Notes: a model not told the origin generated them from the letters alone. Shown: positions 1 to 5,114, numbered from the stretch's first letter. The stretch: DNA of 6,481 nt from Nitrososphaerota archaeon (GCA_027886795.1 JAPCJU010000072.1:1-6481), one strand, 5' to 3'. A program made the numbers and translations.

Positions 1-194
1 AAGGTTGGCTCGATTACTTCATAAGTCGTGACGTTTGATTGCGCACGAATTGCAACGTTTCCGAATGGAGGGTTCACTTCATAAAAATCCCTAAGGACAG
101 CTTCCGACGATTCGTTGAAACTACGCGAAGACAGGGTAGAGGTGCGGGCGATCGATTTCGCTTTCTCGCCAGGATCACTCGAGTGGTCGCTCAA
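1..194 (-). CDS. Type IV pilus/archaellum-type secretion ATPase, N-terminal fragment (partial, cut by window edge)
   Basis: This is an open frame running off the left edge: 64 codons from a TTG at 194-192, ending in the partial sequence YEVIEPT. Residues 1-30 are Ser-rich and low in complexity. Residues 31-63 read LRDFYEVNPPFGNVAIRAQ, then NVTTYEVIEP. This 'Y-x-V-x-PPF-x-x-V-x-I ... Y-x-V-I-E-P' pattern is what I know from the N-terminal domain of archaeal GspE/FlaI(ArlI)/TadA-like secretion ATPases. The Walker motifs would lie beyond the window. The enzyme would be a cytoplasmic motor driving pilin or archaellin assembly. The frame stays open upstream to about position 259 but holds no ATG, GTG or other TTG there, so TTG194 is the most upstream canonical start. 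A G-rich stretch (GGGGAGAG) lies about 15 nt before it, too far for a good Shine-Dalgarno. The TTG overlaps the TGA of a 34-codon ORF. A prepilin peptidase gene 2.4 kb away supports the pilus reading. Family call moderate, start weak. Confidence 0.6.
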   Translation of the reverse strand, partial: MSDHSSDPGEKAKSIARTSTLSSRSFNESSEAVLRDFYEVNPPFGNVAIRAQSNVTTYEVIEPT

Positions 195-295
195 CGATGA
201 AAGTACACTCTCCCCGCTAGGAGAACATGCATCGGCCCACTCAGATCGTTGAAACCATAATCGAATCTAGGAAAAATCCGTAAAATTTTTGCCAT
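191..295 (-). CDS. Possible 34-aa leader ORF overlapping the start of the secretion ATPase gene
   Basis: An ATG at 295-293 opens 34 codons (MAKILRIFPRFDYGF... ending in YFHR) and stops at TGA 193-191. The stop overlaps the putative TTG start of the downstream ATPase by two bases (TTGA), an arrangement typical of translational coupling. A TATA-like TTAATATTT on the minus strand (322-330) would place transcription start about 5 nt before this ATG, so the ORF could be translated from a near-leaderless mRNA. I do not recognise the peptide: it is basic, rich in aromatic residues, and has no membrane segment or known motif. It may be a chance ORF in the 5' leader, or the remnant of an older N-terminus in another frame. 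Existence as a real gene is uncertain. Confidence 0.25.
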   Translation of the reverse strand: MAKILRIFPRFDYGFNDLSGPMHVLLAGRVYFHR

Positions 296-309
296 TATTC
301 CTTGATCGA

Positions 310-319
310 GATCGCGATC
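310..319. promoter_or_regulatory. Palindromic operator candidate GATCGCGATC
   Basis: GATCGCGATC is a perfect 10-bp palindrome between the TATA-like box (322-330) and the predicted transcription start (about 300) of the minus-strand pilus ATPase transcript. A bound dimeric regulator there would block polymerase. The RHH-like protein encoded immediately upstream is a natural candidate. Binding is inferred, not shown. Confidence 0.3.
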
Positions 320-321
320 CG

Positions 322-330
322 AAATATTAA
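322..330 (-). promoter_or_regulatory. TATA-like box for the secretion ATPase/leader ORF transcript
   Basis: The minus-strand sequence TTAATATTT lies just downstream of the ribbon-helix-helix-like gene. Its centre (about 326) is 31 nt from the ATG at 295, so an archaeal start about 26 nt downstream would fall near 300. A perfect palindrome (310-319) sits between box and expected start. Assigned from base composition and spacing only. Confidence 0.4.
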
Positions 331-343
331 CCTGCTTACAGTC

Positions 344-637
344 TCACGATTGGTTTGAGCTTCCTCGTGCGAACCGTTCTGTTGATTTGAGTACGTACTC
401 CATATCCTTCACCGCGGTTTTTCCCCGACCGTCAAGCATCTCGTCCAATTCTCTCCTTGCCGACGAGATGTGTTGAATGGTTTCTGAAGAGAGTCGATTG
501 ACTACCTGAATTGTCTCCGACAGGCTGAATTTTCGGTTGTATGCTTGCTCGAGCACTTTTTTCGTGCTCAACAAAGCATTGTATACCTCAAGGTCTACTC
601 GTATGCTTGTGTACCTGTTTTGCATTATTTCTGGCAT
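344..637 (-). CDS. Small ribbon-helix-helix-like DNA-binding protein (putative)
   Basis: The product is 97 aa. Residues 9-22 (YTSIRVDLEVYNAL) look like an RHH beta strand running into helix A, and residues 36-50 (KFSLSETIQVVNRLS) look like the turn and helix B of a MetJ/Arc/VapB-type fold. The C-terminal half (50-97) is charged and probably helical. RHH proteins act as dimers or higher oligomers that insert a beta ribbon into the major groove, often controlling their own or the next operon. ATG637 is used here; ATG625 (residue 5) is an equally possible start. A TATA-like TTCTATAAC on the minus strand (about 656-664) is 20-25 nt upstream, consistent with a near-leaderless message. The gene precedes the pilus ATPase on the same strand and diverges from the SH3-like gene. 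No toxin partner is visible. Fold call is moderate; exact family not recognised. Confidence 0.6.
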   Translation of the reverse strand: MPEIMQNRYTSIRVDLEVYNALLSTKKVLEQAYNRKFSLSETIQVVNRLSSETIQHISSARRELDEMLDGRGKTAVKDMEYVLKSTERFARGSSNQS

Positions 638-655
638 AGTTTCTATGCAGTCATG

Positions 656-664
656 GTTATAGAA
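656..664 (-). promoter_or_regulatory. TATA-like box for the RHH-like gene
   Basis: The minus strand reads TTCTATAAC in the 60-bp divergent gap, 20-25 nt before ATG637. The spacing fits a short-leader archaeal promoter. It lies about 10 bp from the oppositely oriented box of the SH3-like gene, so the two promoters probably interfere. Confidence 0.35.
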
Positions 665-670
665 TCAAAT

Positions 671-679
671 CATATAAGG
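671..679 (+). promoter_or_regulatory. TATA box for the 72-aa SH3-like gene
   Basis: CATATAAGG is the best TATA-like sequence in the left part of the window. Its centre is about 23 nt from ATG698, which fits a leaderless or near-leaderless message and favours ATG698 over the in-frame ATG652. No Shine-Dalgarno precedes ATG698. Confidence 0.5.
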
Positions 680-697
680 TTTGTATGCAAGCAAAAA

Positions 698-916
698 ATG
701 CATCCAAAAGTCAAGTTAGATGACGGCGTAGTCGTCACGATAATAGATCTCCCTGCAAGGAACGGAAAGCTGGCTAGAGTTCTAGGTAGAGTGACCCGCA
801 GATACATGATCGAACTCTTCGAGACCGGGGAAAAACTGGTTGTTGAGAGATCCCAAATTCGGAAGAATGCAATGCACCATCTGAACAATCCCCAGCATCG
901 CGAAACGATCGGCTAG
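698..916 (+). CDS. 72-aa hypothetical protein with SH3-like (KOW/Tudor-like) beta-barrel character
   Basis: The product is 72 aa, basic and without membrane segments. Residues 9-57 alternate short hydrophobic strands with turns: DGVVVTIIDLP, then ARVLGRVTRRYMIELFE, then EKLVVERSQIRK. This resembles a small SH3-type barrel such as KOW or Tudor domains, which bind nucleic acid or protein tails. The residues around RRYMIELFETGEK look like a typical hairpin. No named family was recognised and no function is claimed. The frame is open back to 545, giving up to 123 aa, but that part overlaps the divergent RHH-like gene. The TATA box at 671-679 favours ATG698; ATG652 would give 87 aa. The TAG stop (914-916) lies in a CTAG shared with the stop of the convergent ATPase gene. 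Confidence 0.6.
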   Translation: MHPKVKLDDGVVVTIIDLPARNGKLARVLGRVTRRYMIELFETGEKLVVERSQIRKNAMHHLNNPQHRETIG

Positions 917-2373
917 ACAATCGGAATTAGTCCTAATCTTCCAGTAGCTTGCGGATCGGTAATCACTCCGTGAAGCACCGATAGCGGTTTTACCGTAAAC
1001 ATAACGGGAGTGCCGTGTAACATTTCTAGTTTTGTGTCAGTGTCACAAAATGCCTTGAGTTCCGGCAAAAGTCTTGCGCCGGGACTAACAATCTGAATTC
1101 TGATGTTTCCTCTGCTCTTCAATGTCGCCACGGATTCGGTAAGATCTTTCGAAACGGCCTCGGCGCCGTAGAGCCCCTCCATTGCGTCTTGAACGCCAAC
1201 GATCAGGATCGGTTTGTTTGGAATTCTCTTTTGCAGTTCCTCCTGCTTTGCTATTATGAGTTGCATATCTGACTTTAACTCTCCTTGCAACGAGGACGAT
1301 TTTGCAGCCACAGACGATTCGTAACTCAAAACAGTAATGGATCTCTCTATCGTCTCTTCGGAGAGATTAGGAAGAATTCCAGATAATTCCACTTTCGAAA
1401 CTCCGACGAACGGTATGTATAGAATACCGTGACCCGTATTTACAAAGTTTGAAATTAGAGTGCGAAGGAAAAGTGCCCTGACATCGGTCGGAACATCGTT
1501 GTCTACTTCAAGTAGGTTGAAGCTTCCTCGCCTAAATCCTCCCAATATGTCATCCAGAGATGCACAGCCGGTTGAGTAAACGTTTAGTTTTGGTTCAATT
1601 GGTGCACCTACTTGCTGATCAGACCCAGGTTTCTTCGAGCCGTTGAACGGGGGCAGGTATCTGAACTTCCCAAGATCCAATGTGAAGAGAAACCTCGATT
1701 GCACGATGCTTACTCCTCTCAATTTCTTTAGCTCTATTTCTCGAACTACTCTCCCTTCGTGGAACTTCCTTCGTAATACGACTACACCATCCAAGAGGTA
1801 ATCGAGATCGGTCTGTTCCCGCCTCTCGGTCACCACGACAAATCTGGCGTCATAATCCTCGACGAGTTTCGAAATTTCCTCAACACCAAGAGTGTGTGAC
1901 TCAAAGAAAAGGCCCTCCCAGCTGTCTAACACTACAAACGGATTTGAGACCTGTTCGAGATATTGACGGAGACCGGAGATCGCTCGAACCCCATCCATCC
2001 TTCTCGAGTCCTGGAAGCCAATTTGCTGCTCCTCAAGCCTCGGTACAGTCCCGTACTTTCCCTGCACCACTTCAAAATGAGGCTGATGGCTCTTCAATGT
2101 CTTTGCTGATAGTCTTGTTGACTGGTAGACTGACTTGAACCCATTCTTCGAGTGATAATCCAAGAGCTGCAAGACTAAAGACGTCTTGCCGGTTCCCGGA
2201 TCTCCTCTGATCAAAACTGATCGCCCTCCCGTCGCGAAAAAATCAAGCAAGTACGTGGAAGCTACTTCCAGAGAGGAAGTGTCTTCTCCACTCTCGGGAG
2301 GAGCTTCAGTCTGCTGACTTTTCTGGACAGATTGCCTTCTTGAGAACCTATCATCACTCATACTAGACAACAT
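913..2373 (-). CDS. KaiC/GvpD/RAD55-like RecA-superfamily ATPase, two-domain, degenerate second site
   Basis: The 486-aa protein has two RecA-like modules. Module 1 (about 35-235) has Walker A GDPGTGKTS (57-65), Walker B FVVLD (146-150), the hydrophobic strand RFVVVTERRE (178-186) and the KaiC-like 'ELKKLRG' segment (214-220). Module 2 (about 263-486) opens like KaiC (YSTGCASLDDILGGF, 266-280), but where a P-loop should follow it reads EVDNDVPTDV, without GKT/S. Its Walker B-like strand (ILIVGVQDAME, 389-399) is also weak, so it probably does not hydrolyse ATP. Residues 1-34 are polar and probably disordered. The family includes gas-vesicle regulator GvpD, KaiC and archaellum protein FlaH/ArlH; exact role unknown. 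The first ATG (2373) abuts GGAGG with no spacing. A second ATG at 2361 sits 12 nt after GGAGG and may be the true start. A secretion ATPase and a prepilin peptidase lie nearby. Superfamily call strong, role not. Confidence 0.85.
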   Translation of the reverse strand: MLSSMSDDRFSRRQSVQKSQQTEAPPESGEDTSSLEVASTYLLDFFATGGRSVLIRGDPGTGKTSLVLQLLDYHSKNGFKSVYQSTRLSAKTLKSHQPHFEVVQGKYGTVPRLEEQQIGFQDSRRMDGVRAISGLRQYLEQVSNPFVVLDSWEGLFFESHTLGVEEISKLVEDYDARFVVVTERREQTDLDYLLDGVVVLRRKFHEGRVVREIELKKLRGVSIVQSRFLFTLDLGKFRYLPPFNGSKKPGSDQQVGAPIEPKLNVYSTGCASLDDILGGFRRGSFNLLEVDNDVPTDVRALFLRTLISNFVNTGHGILYIPFVGVSKVELSGILPNLSEETIERSITVLSYESSVAAKSSSLQGELKSDMQLIIAKQEELQKRIPNKPILIVGVQDAMEGLYGAEAVSKDLTESVATLKSRGNIRIQIVSPGARLLPELKAFCDTDTKLEMLHGTPVMFTVKPLSVLHGVITDPQATGRLGLIPIV

Positions 2374-2378
2374 CCTCC
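2374..2378 (-). promoter_or_regulatory. Shine-Dalgarno-like GGAGG abutting the ATPase start
   Basis: The minus strand reads TTTTGGAGG directly followed by ATG (2373-2371), with zero spacing. The in-frame ATG at 2361-2359 is 12 nt further on. If GGAGG is functional, the downstream ATG (product starting MSDDRF) is the better start. A TATA-like TAATTTAG at about 2394-2401 would instead give a leaderless message beginning near 2373. Confidence 0.35.
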
Positions 2379-2402
2379 AAAATTTGAATGGAAACTAAAT
2401 TA

Positions 2403-2482
2403 CCGGAACGCAAGTCAACTGATCTAAGCTGGCCTCATTCGCCGATATAAATTAGTATTCCAGAACGGAAGGCGATTGACTT
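2403..2482. repeat. Symmetric repeats in the divergent ATPase/prepilin peptidase intergenic region
   Basis: Two features overlap here. A 7-bp perfect inverted repeat, AAGTCAA (2412-2418) and TTGACTT (2476-2482), has its centre at 2447, inside the central TATA-like box. A 12-bp direct repeat, CCGGAACGCAAG (2403-2414) and CCAGAACGGAAG (2460-2471), has two mismatches and a 57-bp offset. The arrangement looks like paired binding sites for a regulator acting on both genes, but the copies are short and could be chance. Confidence 0.35.
2444..2455. promoter_or_regulatory. Central TATA-like box between divergent ATPase and prepilin peptidase genes
   Basis: GATATAAATTAG reads as TATA-like on either strand (minus: CTAATTTATATC). 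It would give a leader of roughly 50 nt for the ATPase gene or roughly 85 nt for the prepilin peptidase gene. The two genes may use separate, closer boxes instead. It lies at the centre of the 2412-2482 inverted repeat. Confidence 0.4.
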
Positions 2483-2510
2483 AACACAGGATTTAGAAAG
2501 CAAGTTAGAA

Positions 2511-2528
2511 GAGACCTGTAAGAGTCTC
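2511..2528 (+). promoter_or_regulatory. Short hairpin/inverted repeat in the prepilin peptidase leader
   Basis: GAGAC (2511-2515) and GTCTC (2524-2528) form a perfect 5-bp inverted repeat around an 8-nt loop, 31 nt before ATG2560. It could be an RNA stem in the leader or a small operator. The stem is short and chance occurrence is possible. Confidence 0.2.
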
Positions 2529-2559
2529 ATCAAAAAGACGTGGGTAATCAACTCTCAAA

Positions 2560-3309
2560 ATGATTTTTGGCACGATTAGCTATAGCGTGTATTCCATCAA
2601 TTTTGTCCTAGCCTCCGTTATGCTCCTTTTTACTTCCTACCTTGACCTAAAAGATCGTGAAGTGCCGGACAAAGTTTGGCTCATCTTTGGCGGCATTGGT
2701 GGAGTTCTTCAAGCGTACGAAGTCCTGAATGGCGAGACAAATCTCGTTCAGCTTGTTATCGCGGTGATACTCGGTACGGTGGTGGGAATGGGTCTGTTTT
2801 TTTTCGGATTTTATGGTGGAGCTGATGGTAAAGCCCTGATCGTTCTCGGATTGCTCGTGCCGCATTTCAACCCGATGATCGGATTGTATTCGATTGCTCC
2901 TCTAATGATTCTAACGAATGGAGTTTTGATTTCAATTCTGCTTCCGGTGGGCTTGCTAATTTACAACACGATATTGCTCGTCAGGAAAAGGCCGATTTTC
3001 GAAGGTTTTGAGGAACCACTCTACCGGAAAATTCTTGCATGCCTTCTAGGATACAAACAGACTGGAAAGCAAAGAGAATTCCAGTTTTCGATGGAAAAAA
3101 CAATCCACCGCGAGGACGGAACTGGCGAAGATGCGAAAAAGTTCGATTTCTCGTTGATCCAGGACGACTTTGAAACGAAAAGTGGCACTTGGGTTACGCC
3201 CGGAATACCATTGCTGGTGTTCTTCACAGCAGGCTATTTCGCGTTGCTTTTCTACGGCGACCTTGTGATAGGTCTGATACAGTTTTTTTCAAGACTGTTC
3301 GGGTTTTGA
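2560..3309 (+). CDS. Archaeal prepilin/preflagellin peptidase (A24 family, PibD/FlaK-like)
   Basis: This 249-aa integral membrane aspartic protease would cleave class III signal peptides of pilins and archaellins at the cytoplasmic face of the membrane. The first catalytic Asp is D29 in SYLDLKDREVPD (26-37), just after TM1 (about 10-27), with the family Asp and 'VP' spacing. The second is D89 in GGAD (86-89), the GxHyD motif of archaeal PibD/FlaK. Further hydrophobic segments lie at about 40-52, 63-85, 91-101, 107-141 and 213-243. A charged cytoplasmic stretch (about 142-212) separates the conserved core from the last helix, which follows TPGIPLL as in archaeal members. ATG2560 is firm: an in-frame TAA at 2545-2547 lies just upstream. 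No Shine-Dalgarno is visible. It diverges from the RecA-like ATPase gene and ends 14 bp from a convergent gene. Substrate pilins are not in the window. Bacterial-type N-methylation residues are absent, as expected. Confidence 0.9.
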   Translation: MIFGTISYSVYSINFVLASVMLLFTSYLDLKDREVPDKVWLIFGGIGGVLQAYEVLNGETNLVQLVIAVILGTVVGMGLFFFGFYGGADGKALIVLGLLVPHFNPMIGLYSIAPLMILTNGVLISILLPVGLLIYNTILLVRKRPIFEGFEEPLYRKILACLLGYKQTGKQREFQFSMEKTIHREDGTGEDAKKFDFSLIQDDFETKSGTWVTPGIPLLVFFTAGYFALLFYGDLVIGLIQFFSRLFGF

Positions 3310-3323
3310 CGCTTGCAGAAATC

Positions 3324-3755
3324 CTAAATTTCGTACGTTAACTTCTTTTTCTTGGATTCGGGCTCTTCCTCTTGGTCCTCAGGCTTCTCACGAGTAATCA
3401 TCTCTTTTGCGGCAGACAGAAGAACCCCGAGAACAAGTAGGAAAAACGCGCCGTTGACGATAGTCGATGCGACCACGACACTGCTTGTGTTAACTGCAGT
3501 AGCATTGACAGCTATTTGCGTCACTAGGACGGCGATGCAGAAAACAGCCGTAGCCACCCTCCAAGGGGCGGTAATGAACCAATCCTTCTCGAACGCCAGA
3601 CCAGCGGCAACGAAACAGAGAACGGCTCCAACGGCGGTGTAAGTCGAACCTTCTTGGAGCCCCGCCACCAGCGCAAAATAGATGCCGGTAACAATGAAAA
3701 TAATATTTGGGATCTTTACGAGCTCCTTGCTGGCCGACAACTGAAAATCAAGCAA
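3324..3755 (-). CDS. Four-helix integral membrane protein of unknown function
   Basis: The 143-aa product has four predicted membrane helices, roughly at residues 16-33, 37-56, 65-86 and 91-115. It ends in a strongly charged tail (117-143): an acidic run (EDQEEEPE) followed by SKKKKLTYEI. Pro, Gly and charged residues sit in the short loops, and no catalytic motif or metal-binding cluster is visible. I do not recognise the family; small four-helix proteins with charged tails are common conserved hypotheticals in archaea. The start is TTG at 3755-3753; an in-frame TTG at 3740 (residue 6) is an alternative. There is no Shine-Dalgarno. A TATA-like CTTTAAGG on the minus strand (about 3772-3779) lies upstream. 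The gene converges on the prepilin peptidase gene (14-bp gap) and diverges from the DUF47 gene. Coding status is good, function unknown. Confidence 0.7.
   Translation of the reverse strand: MLDFQLSASKELVKIPNIIFIVTGIYFALVAGLQEGSTYTAVGAVLCFVAAGLAFEKDWFITAPWRVATAVFCIAVLVTQIAVNATAVNTSSVVVASTIVNGAFFLLVLGVLLSAAKEMITREKPEDQEEEPESKKKKLTYEI
3343..3353 (+). terminator. Possible U-rich terminator after the prepilin peptidase gene
   Basis: TTCTTTTTCTT occurs 34-44 nt after the peptidase stop. Archaeal RNA polymerase often ends at such U-rich tracts without a hairpin. The tract also encodes the Lys run in the C-terminus of the convergent membrane protein, so it has another explanation. Confidence 0.25.
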
Positions 3756-3772
3756 ATCGGCTCAAAATCGGC
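3753..3772. repeat. 11-bp-spaced direct repeat AAATCGGC at the membrane-protein start
   Basis: AAATCGGC occurs at 3754-3761 and 3765-3772, about one helical turn apart. One copy overlaps the TTG start and the other lies beside the TATA-like CTTTAAGG. Stacked half-sites on one DNA face are a common operator design. The repeat is short, so this is tentative. Confidence 0.25.
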
Positions 3773-3878
3773 CTTAAAGCGTTTATCCTGAAAGCTGAGA
3801 ATGCTTCGAATCATTGAGAATAGACCCGGATAATCAAGAAATTCAGCAAGTTGTAACAAAGCACTTATTGAACCTCGA

Positions 3879-3887
3879 CTAATTTCA
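3879..3887 (+). promoter_or_regulatory. TATA-like box for the DUF47-endA unit
   Basis: ACTAATTTC is centred about 25 nt before ATG3907, consistent with a leaderless message. A second candidate, CTTATTG at 3864-3870, would give a leader of about 15 nt. Both are weak matches, assigned on spacing. Confidence 0.3.
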
Positions 3888-3906
3888 TTTTGGTCAAATT
3901 TTCAAG

Positions 3907-4560
3907 ATGTTCAGCGGAGAAGCTGAGATTCAAGCCAGGAGAAAGACGCTTGCAGTTCTTCAAGATGAAGTGAGGCGCGTACTCGACGCTTCGAGAGAAC
4001 TAGTGCAATTGTACGGCGCACTTCAGAAAAACGATACCGCGGCGATGCAAGGATCGGTTGAGCGGGTACGGAAAGCTGAAGAAGACACAGAACAGCTTCG
4101 TAGAATGTTAACTCGTGAACTCGCTGAAATAGGCACGATGATGATTAATCGGGAGGATTTTTTGCGAACAGCCTATAACGTAGAAGAAATGTCTGGCTAT
4201 ATCGCAGGTGTTGCATTCAAGATTTCTCAAATGAAATATTCTAGCGTGAAAAAGGCAGGAATCGCGGACGACCTCCGCGATCTGATTGACATGAGCGTTG
4301 AATCCGTTCAAAGATTAAACGAAGTAGTACGTGCTCTTGCCATAAATCCGATTCATGCCATCGATCTTTCGAACTCTGTTCAGAAGCTAGAGCGACAGGT
4401 TGACGACAAATACAGAGTCCTCACATCCAAAATAATGTCGGAGATCGATTCTTTCAAGGAGCTACTTTTGCTCAGGGACATTGTCCAAGGGATCGAAGAT
4501 CTCGTTGACAATTGTCTCAGCGCAACGGACTCGATAACGATACTTGCACTCGGCCTGTGA
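3907..4560 (+). CDS. DUF47/PhoU-like helical protein (phosphate-transport accessory type)
   Basis: The product is 217 aa, almost wholly helical and soluble, the usual length for the DUF47 (PhoU_div, TIGR00153-type) family. It has long amphipathic helices with heptad-like Leu/Val/Ile spacing. Acidic ExxxD-type segments (KAEEDTEQLRR, about 56-66; GIEDLVDNC, 195-203) resemble the metal-coordinating helices of PhoU-like proteins. The C-terminus (LLLLRDIVQGIEDLVD... SITILALGL) is the most family-like part. Members often sit beside Pit-type phosphate transporters and modulate them, but no transporter is in this window. ATG3907 follows an AT-rich stretch without a Shine-Dalgarno. ACTAATTTC (3879-3887) is about 25 nt upstream, and CTTATTG (3864-3870) could be an alternative box. 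endA follows 11 nt downstream and is probably co-transcribed. Family moderately sure, regulated target unknown. Confidence 0.75.
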   Translation: MFSGEAEIQARRKTLAVLQDEVRRVLDASRELVQLYGALQKNDTAAMQGSVERVRKAEEDTEQLRRMLTRELAEIGTMMINREDFLRTAYNVEEMSGYIAGVAFKISQMKYSSVKKAGIADDLRDLIDMSVESVQRLNEVVRALAINPIHAIDLSNSVQKLERQVDDKYRVLTSKIMSEIDSFKELLLLRDIVQGIEDLVDNCLSATDSITILALGL

Positions 4561-4571
4561 TTCTTTTCTAG

Positions 4572-5111
4572 ATGCGAGCGGAACTCATAGAGAACAGACT
4601 CGTAGTCTGGGACATCGAAGATTCACGGAAACTTTTTTCCTCTGGATTCTTCGGCAAACCGATCGGCATACCCAAGCCTAGGCAGAATGAATTCGAAGTT
4701 CCAATTATCTTAGACCTCTTCGAGGGGTACTACTTGTCCGATAAATCAGAGATCCAAATTTTTCAGGACGGGAAAAAAGTCAACCGTGAGAAGCTTGAGA
4801 AAATCTGCAAAGAGGCAGTCTTTCAATTCAAGGAAAAACTTGCCGTCTACACAAAACTCAGGGAAGCGGGTTTCGTTGTTACGCCGGGTGTAAAATTTGG
4901 AGCAGATTTTGCGGCTTACGAGCGCGGGCCAGGGCTTGATCATGCGCCATATTTGGTCAGAGTCTCAATTCCCTCAAACAAGATGACAGCGACGGACATT
5001 GTTCTCGCGGGCAGGCTCGCGACAACAGTGAGAAAACAGTTCATCATCGCCGTTGTGGATATTGTCAAGGATGAAGTATCTTTCGTGGGGTTTGATTGGT
5101 GGCGAGCCTAA
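4572..5111 (+). CDS. endA: tRNA-splicing endonuclease (tRNA-intron endonuclease), catalytic subunit
   Basis: EndA cuts the bulge-helix-bulge junctions of intron-containing archaeal pre-tRNAs, giving 2',3'-cyclic phosphate and 5'-OH ends for ligation. The product is 179 aa, the length of the homotetrameric (alpha4) type such as the Methanocaldococcus jannaschii enzyme. The N-terminal domain (about 1-85) includes the conserved-looking SSGFFGKPIG and LDLFEGYYL. The C-terminal catalytic domain holds YTKLREAGFVVTPG (93-106), KFGADFAAYERGPG (108-121), HAPYLV (124-129) and VRKQFIIAVVD (153-163). The catalytic triad is complete: Tyr116, His124 and Lys155, matching the family order Y-H-K. The protein ends with SFVGFDWWRA, the usual terminal strand. 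ATG4572 lies 11 nt after the DUF47 stop without a Shine-Dalgarno. The 3' end faces the Lrp-family gene with a 3-bp gap. A second, structural subunit cannot be excluded elsewhere. Identity is very likely. Confidence 0.95.
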   Translation: MRAELIENRLVVWDIEDSRKLFSSGFFGKPIGIPKPRQNEFEVPIILDLFEGYYLSDKSEIQIFQDGKKVNREKLEKICKEAVFQFKEKLAVYTKLREAGFVVTPGVKFGADFAAYERGPGLDHAPYLVRVSIPSNKMTATDIVLAGRLATTVRKQFIIAVVDIVKDEVSFVGFDWWRA

Positions 5112-5114
5112 AAT

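Noticed and set aside
344..637. Toxin-antitoxin module based on the RHH-like protein.
   Set aside because: No toxin-like partner (PIN, RelE or MazF) is adjacent. Its neighbours are a secretion ATPase and a small SH3-like protein.
545..697. N-terminal extension of the 72-aa SH3-like gene (to 123 aa).
   Set aside because: It runs antisense through the RHH-like gene and the divergent promoter. The TATA box at 671-679 favours the start at 698.
670..888. 72-codon minus-strand frame opposite the SH3-like gene.
   Set aside because: Shadow frame; Ser/Phe/Thr-rich composition typical of antisense translation, and no promoter.
2451..2579. A 42-codon open frame on the plus strand before and into the prepilin peptidase gene, with coding-like composition (DLTQDLESKLEETCKSLIKK).
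   Set aside because: It has no ATG, GTG or TTG in frame, only ATT, and overlaps the leader and start of a firm gene. Probably chance.
3796..3821. Direct repeat TGAGAAT (3796-3802 and 3815-3821) in the gap before the DUF47 gene.
   Set aside because: It is short, far from both promoters and has no symmetry; not distinguishable from chance.
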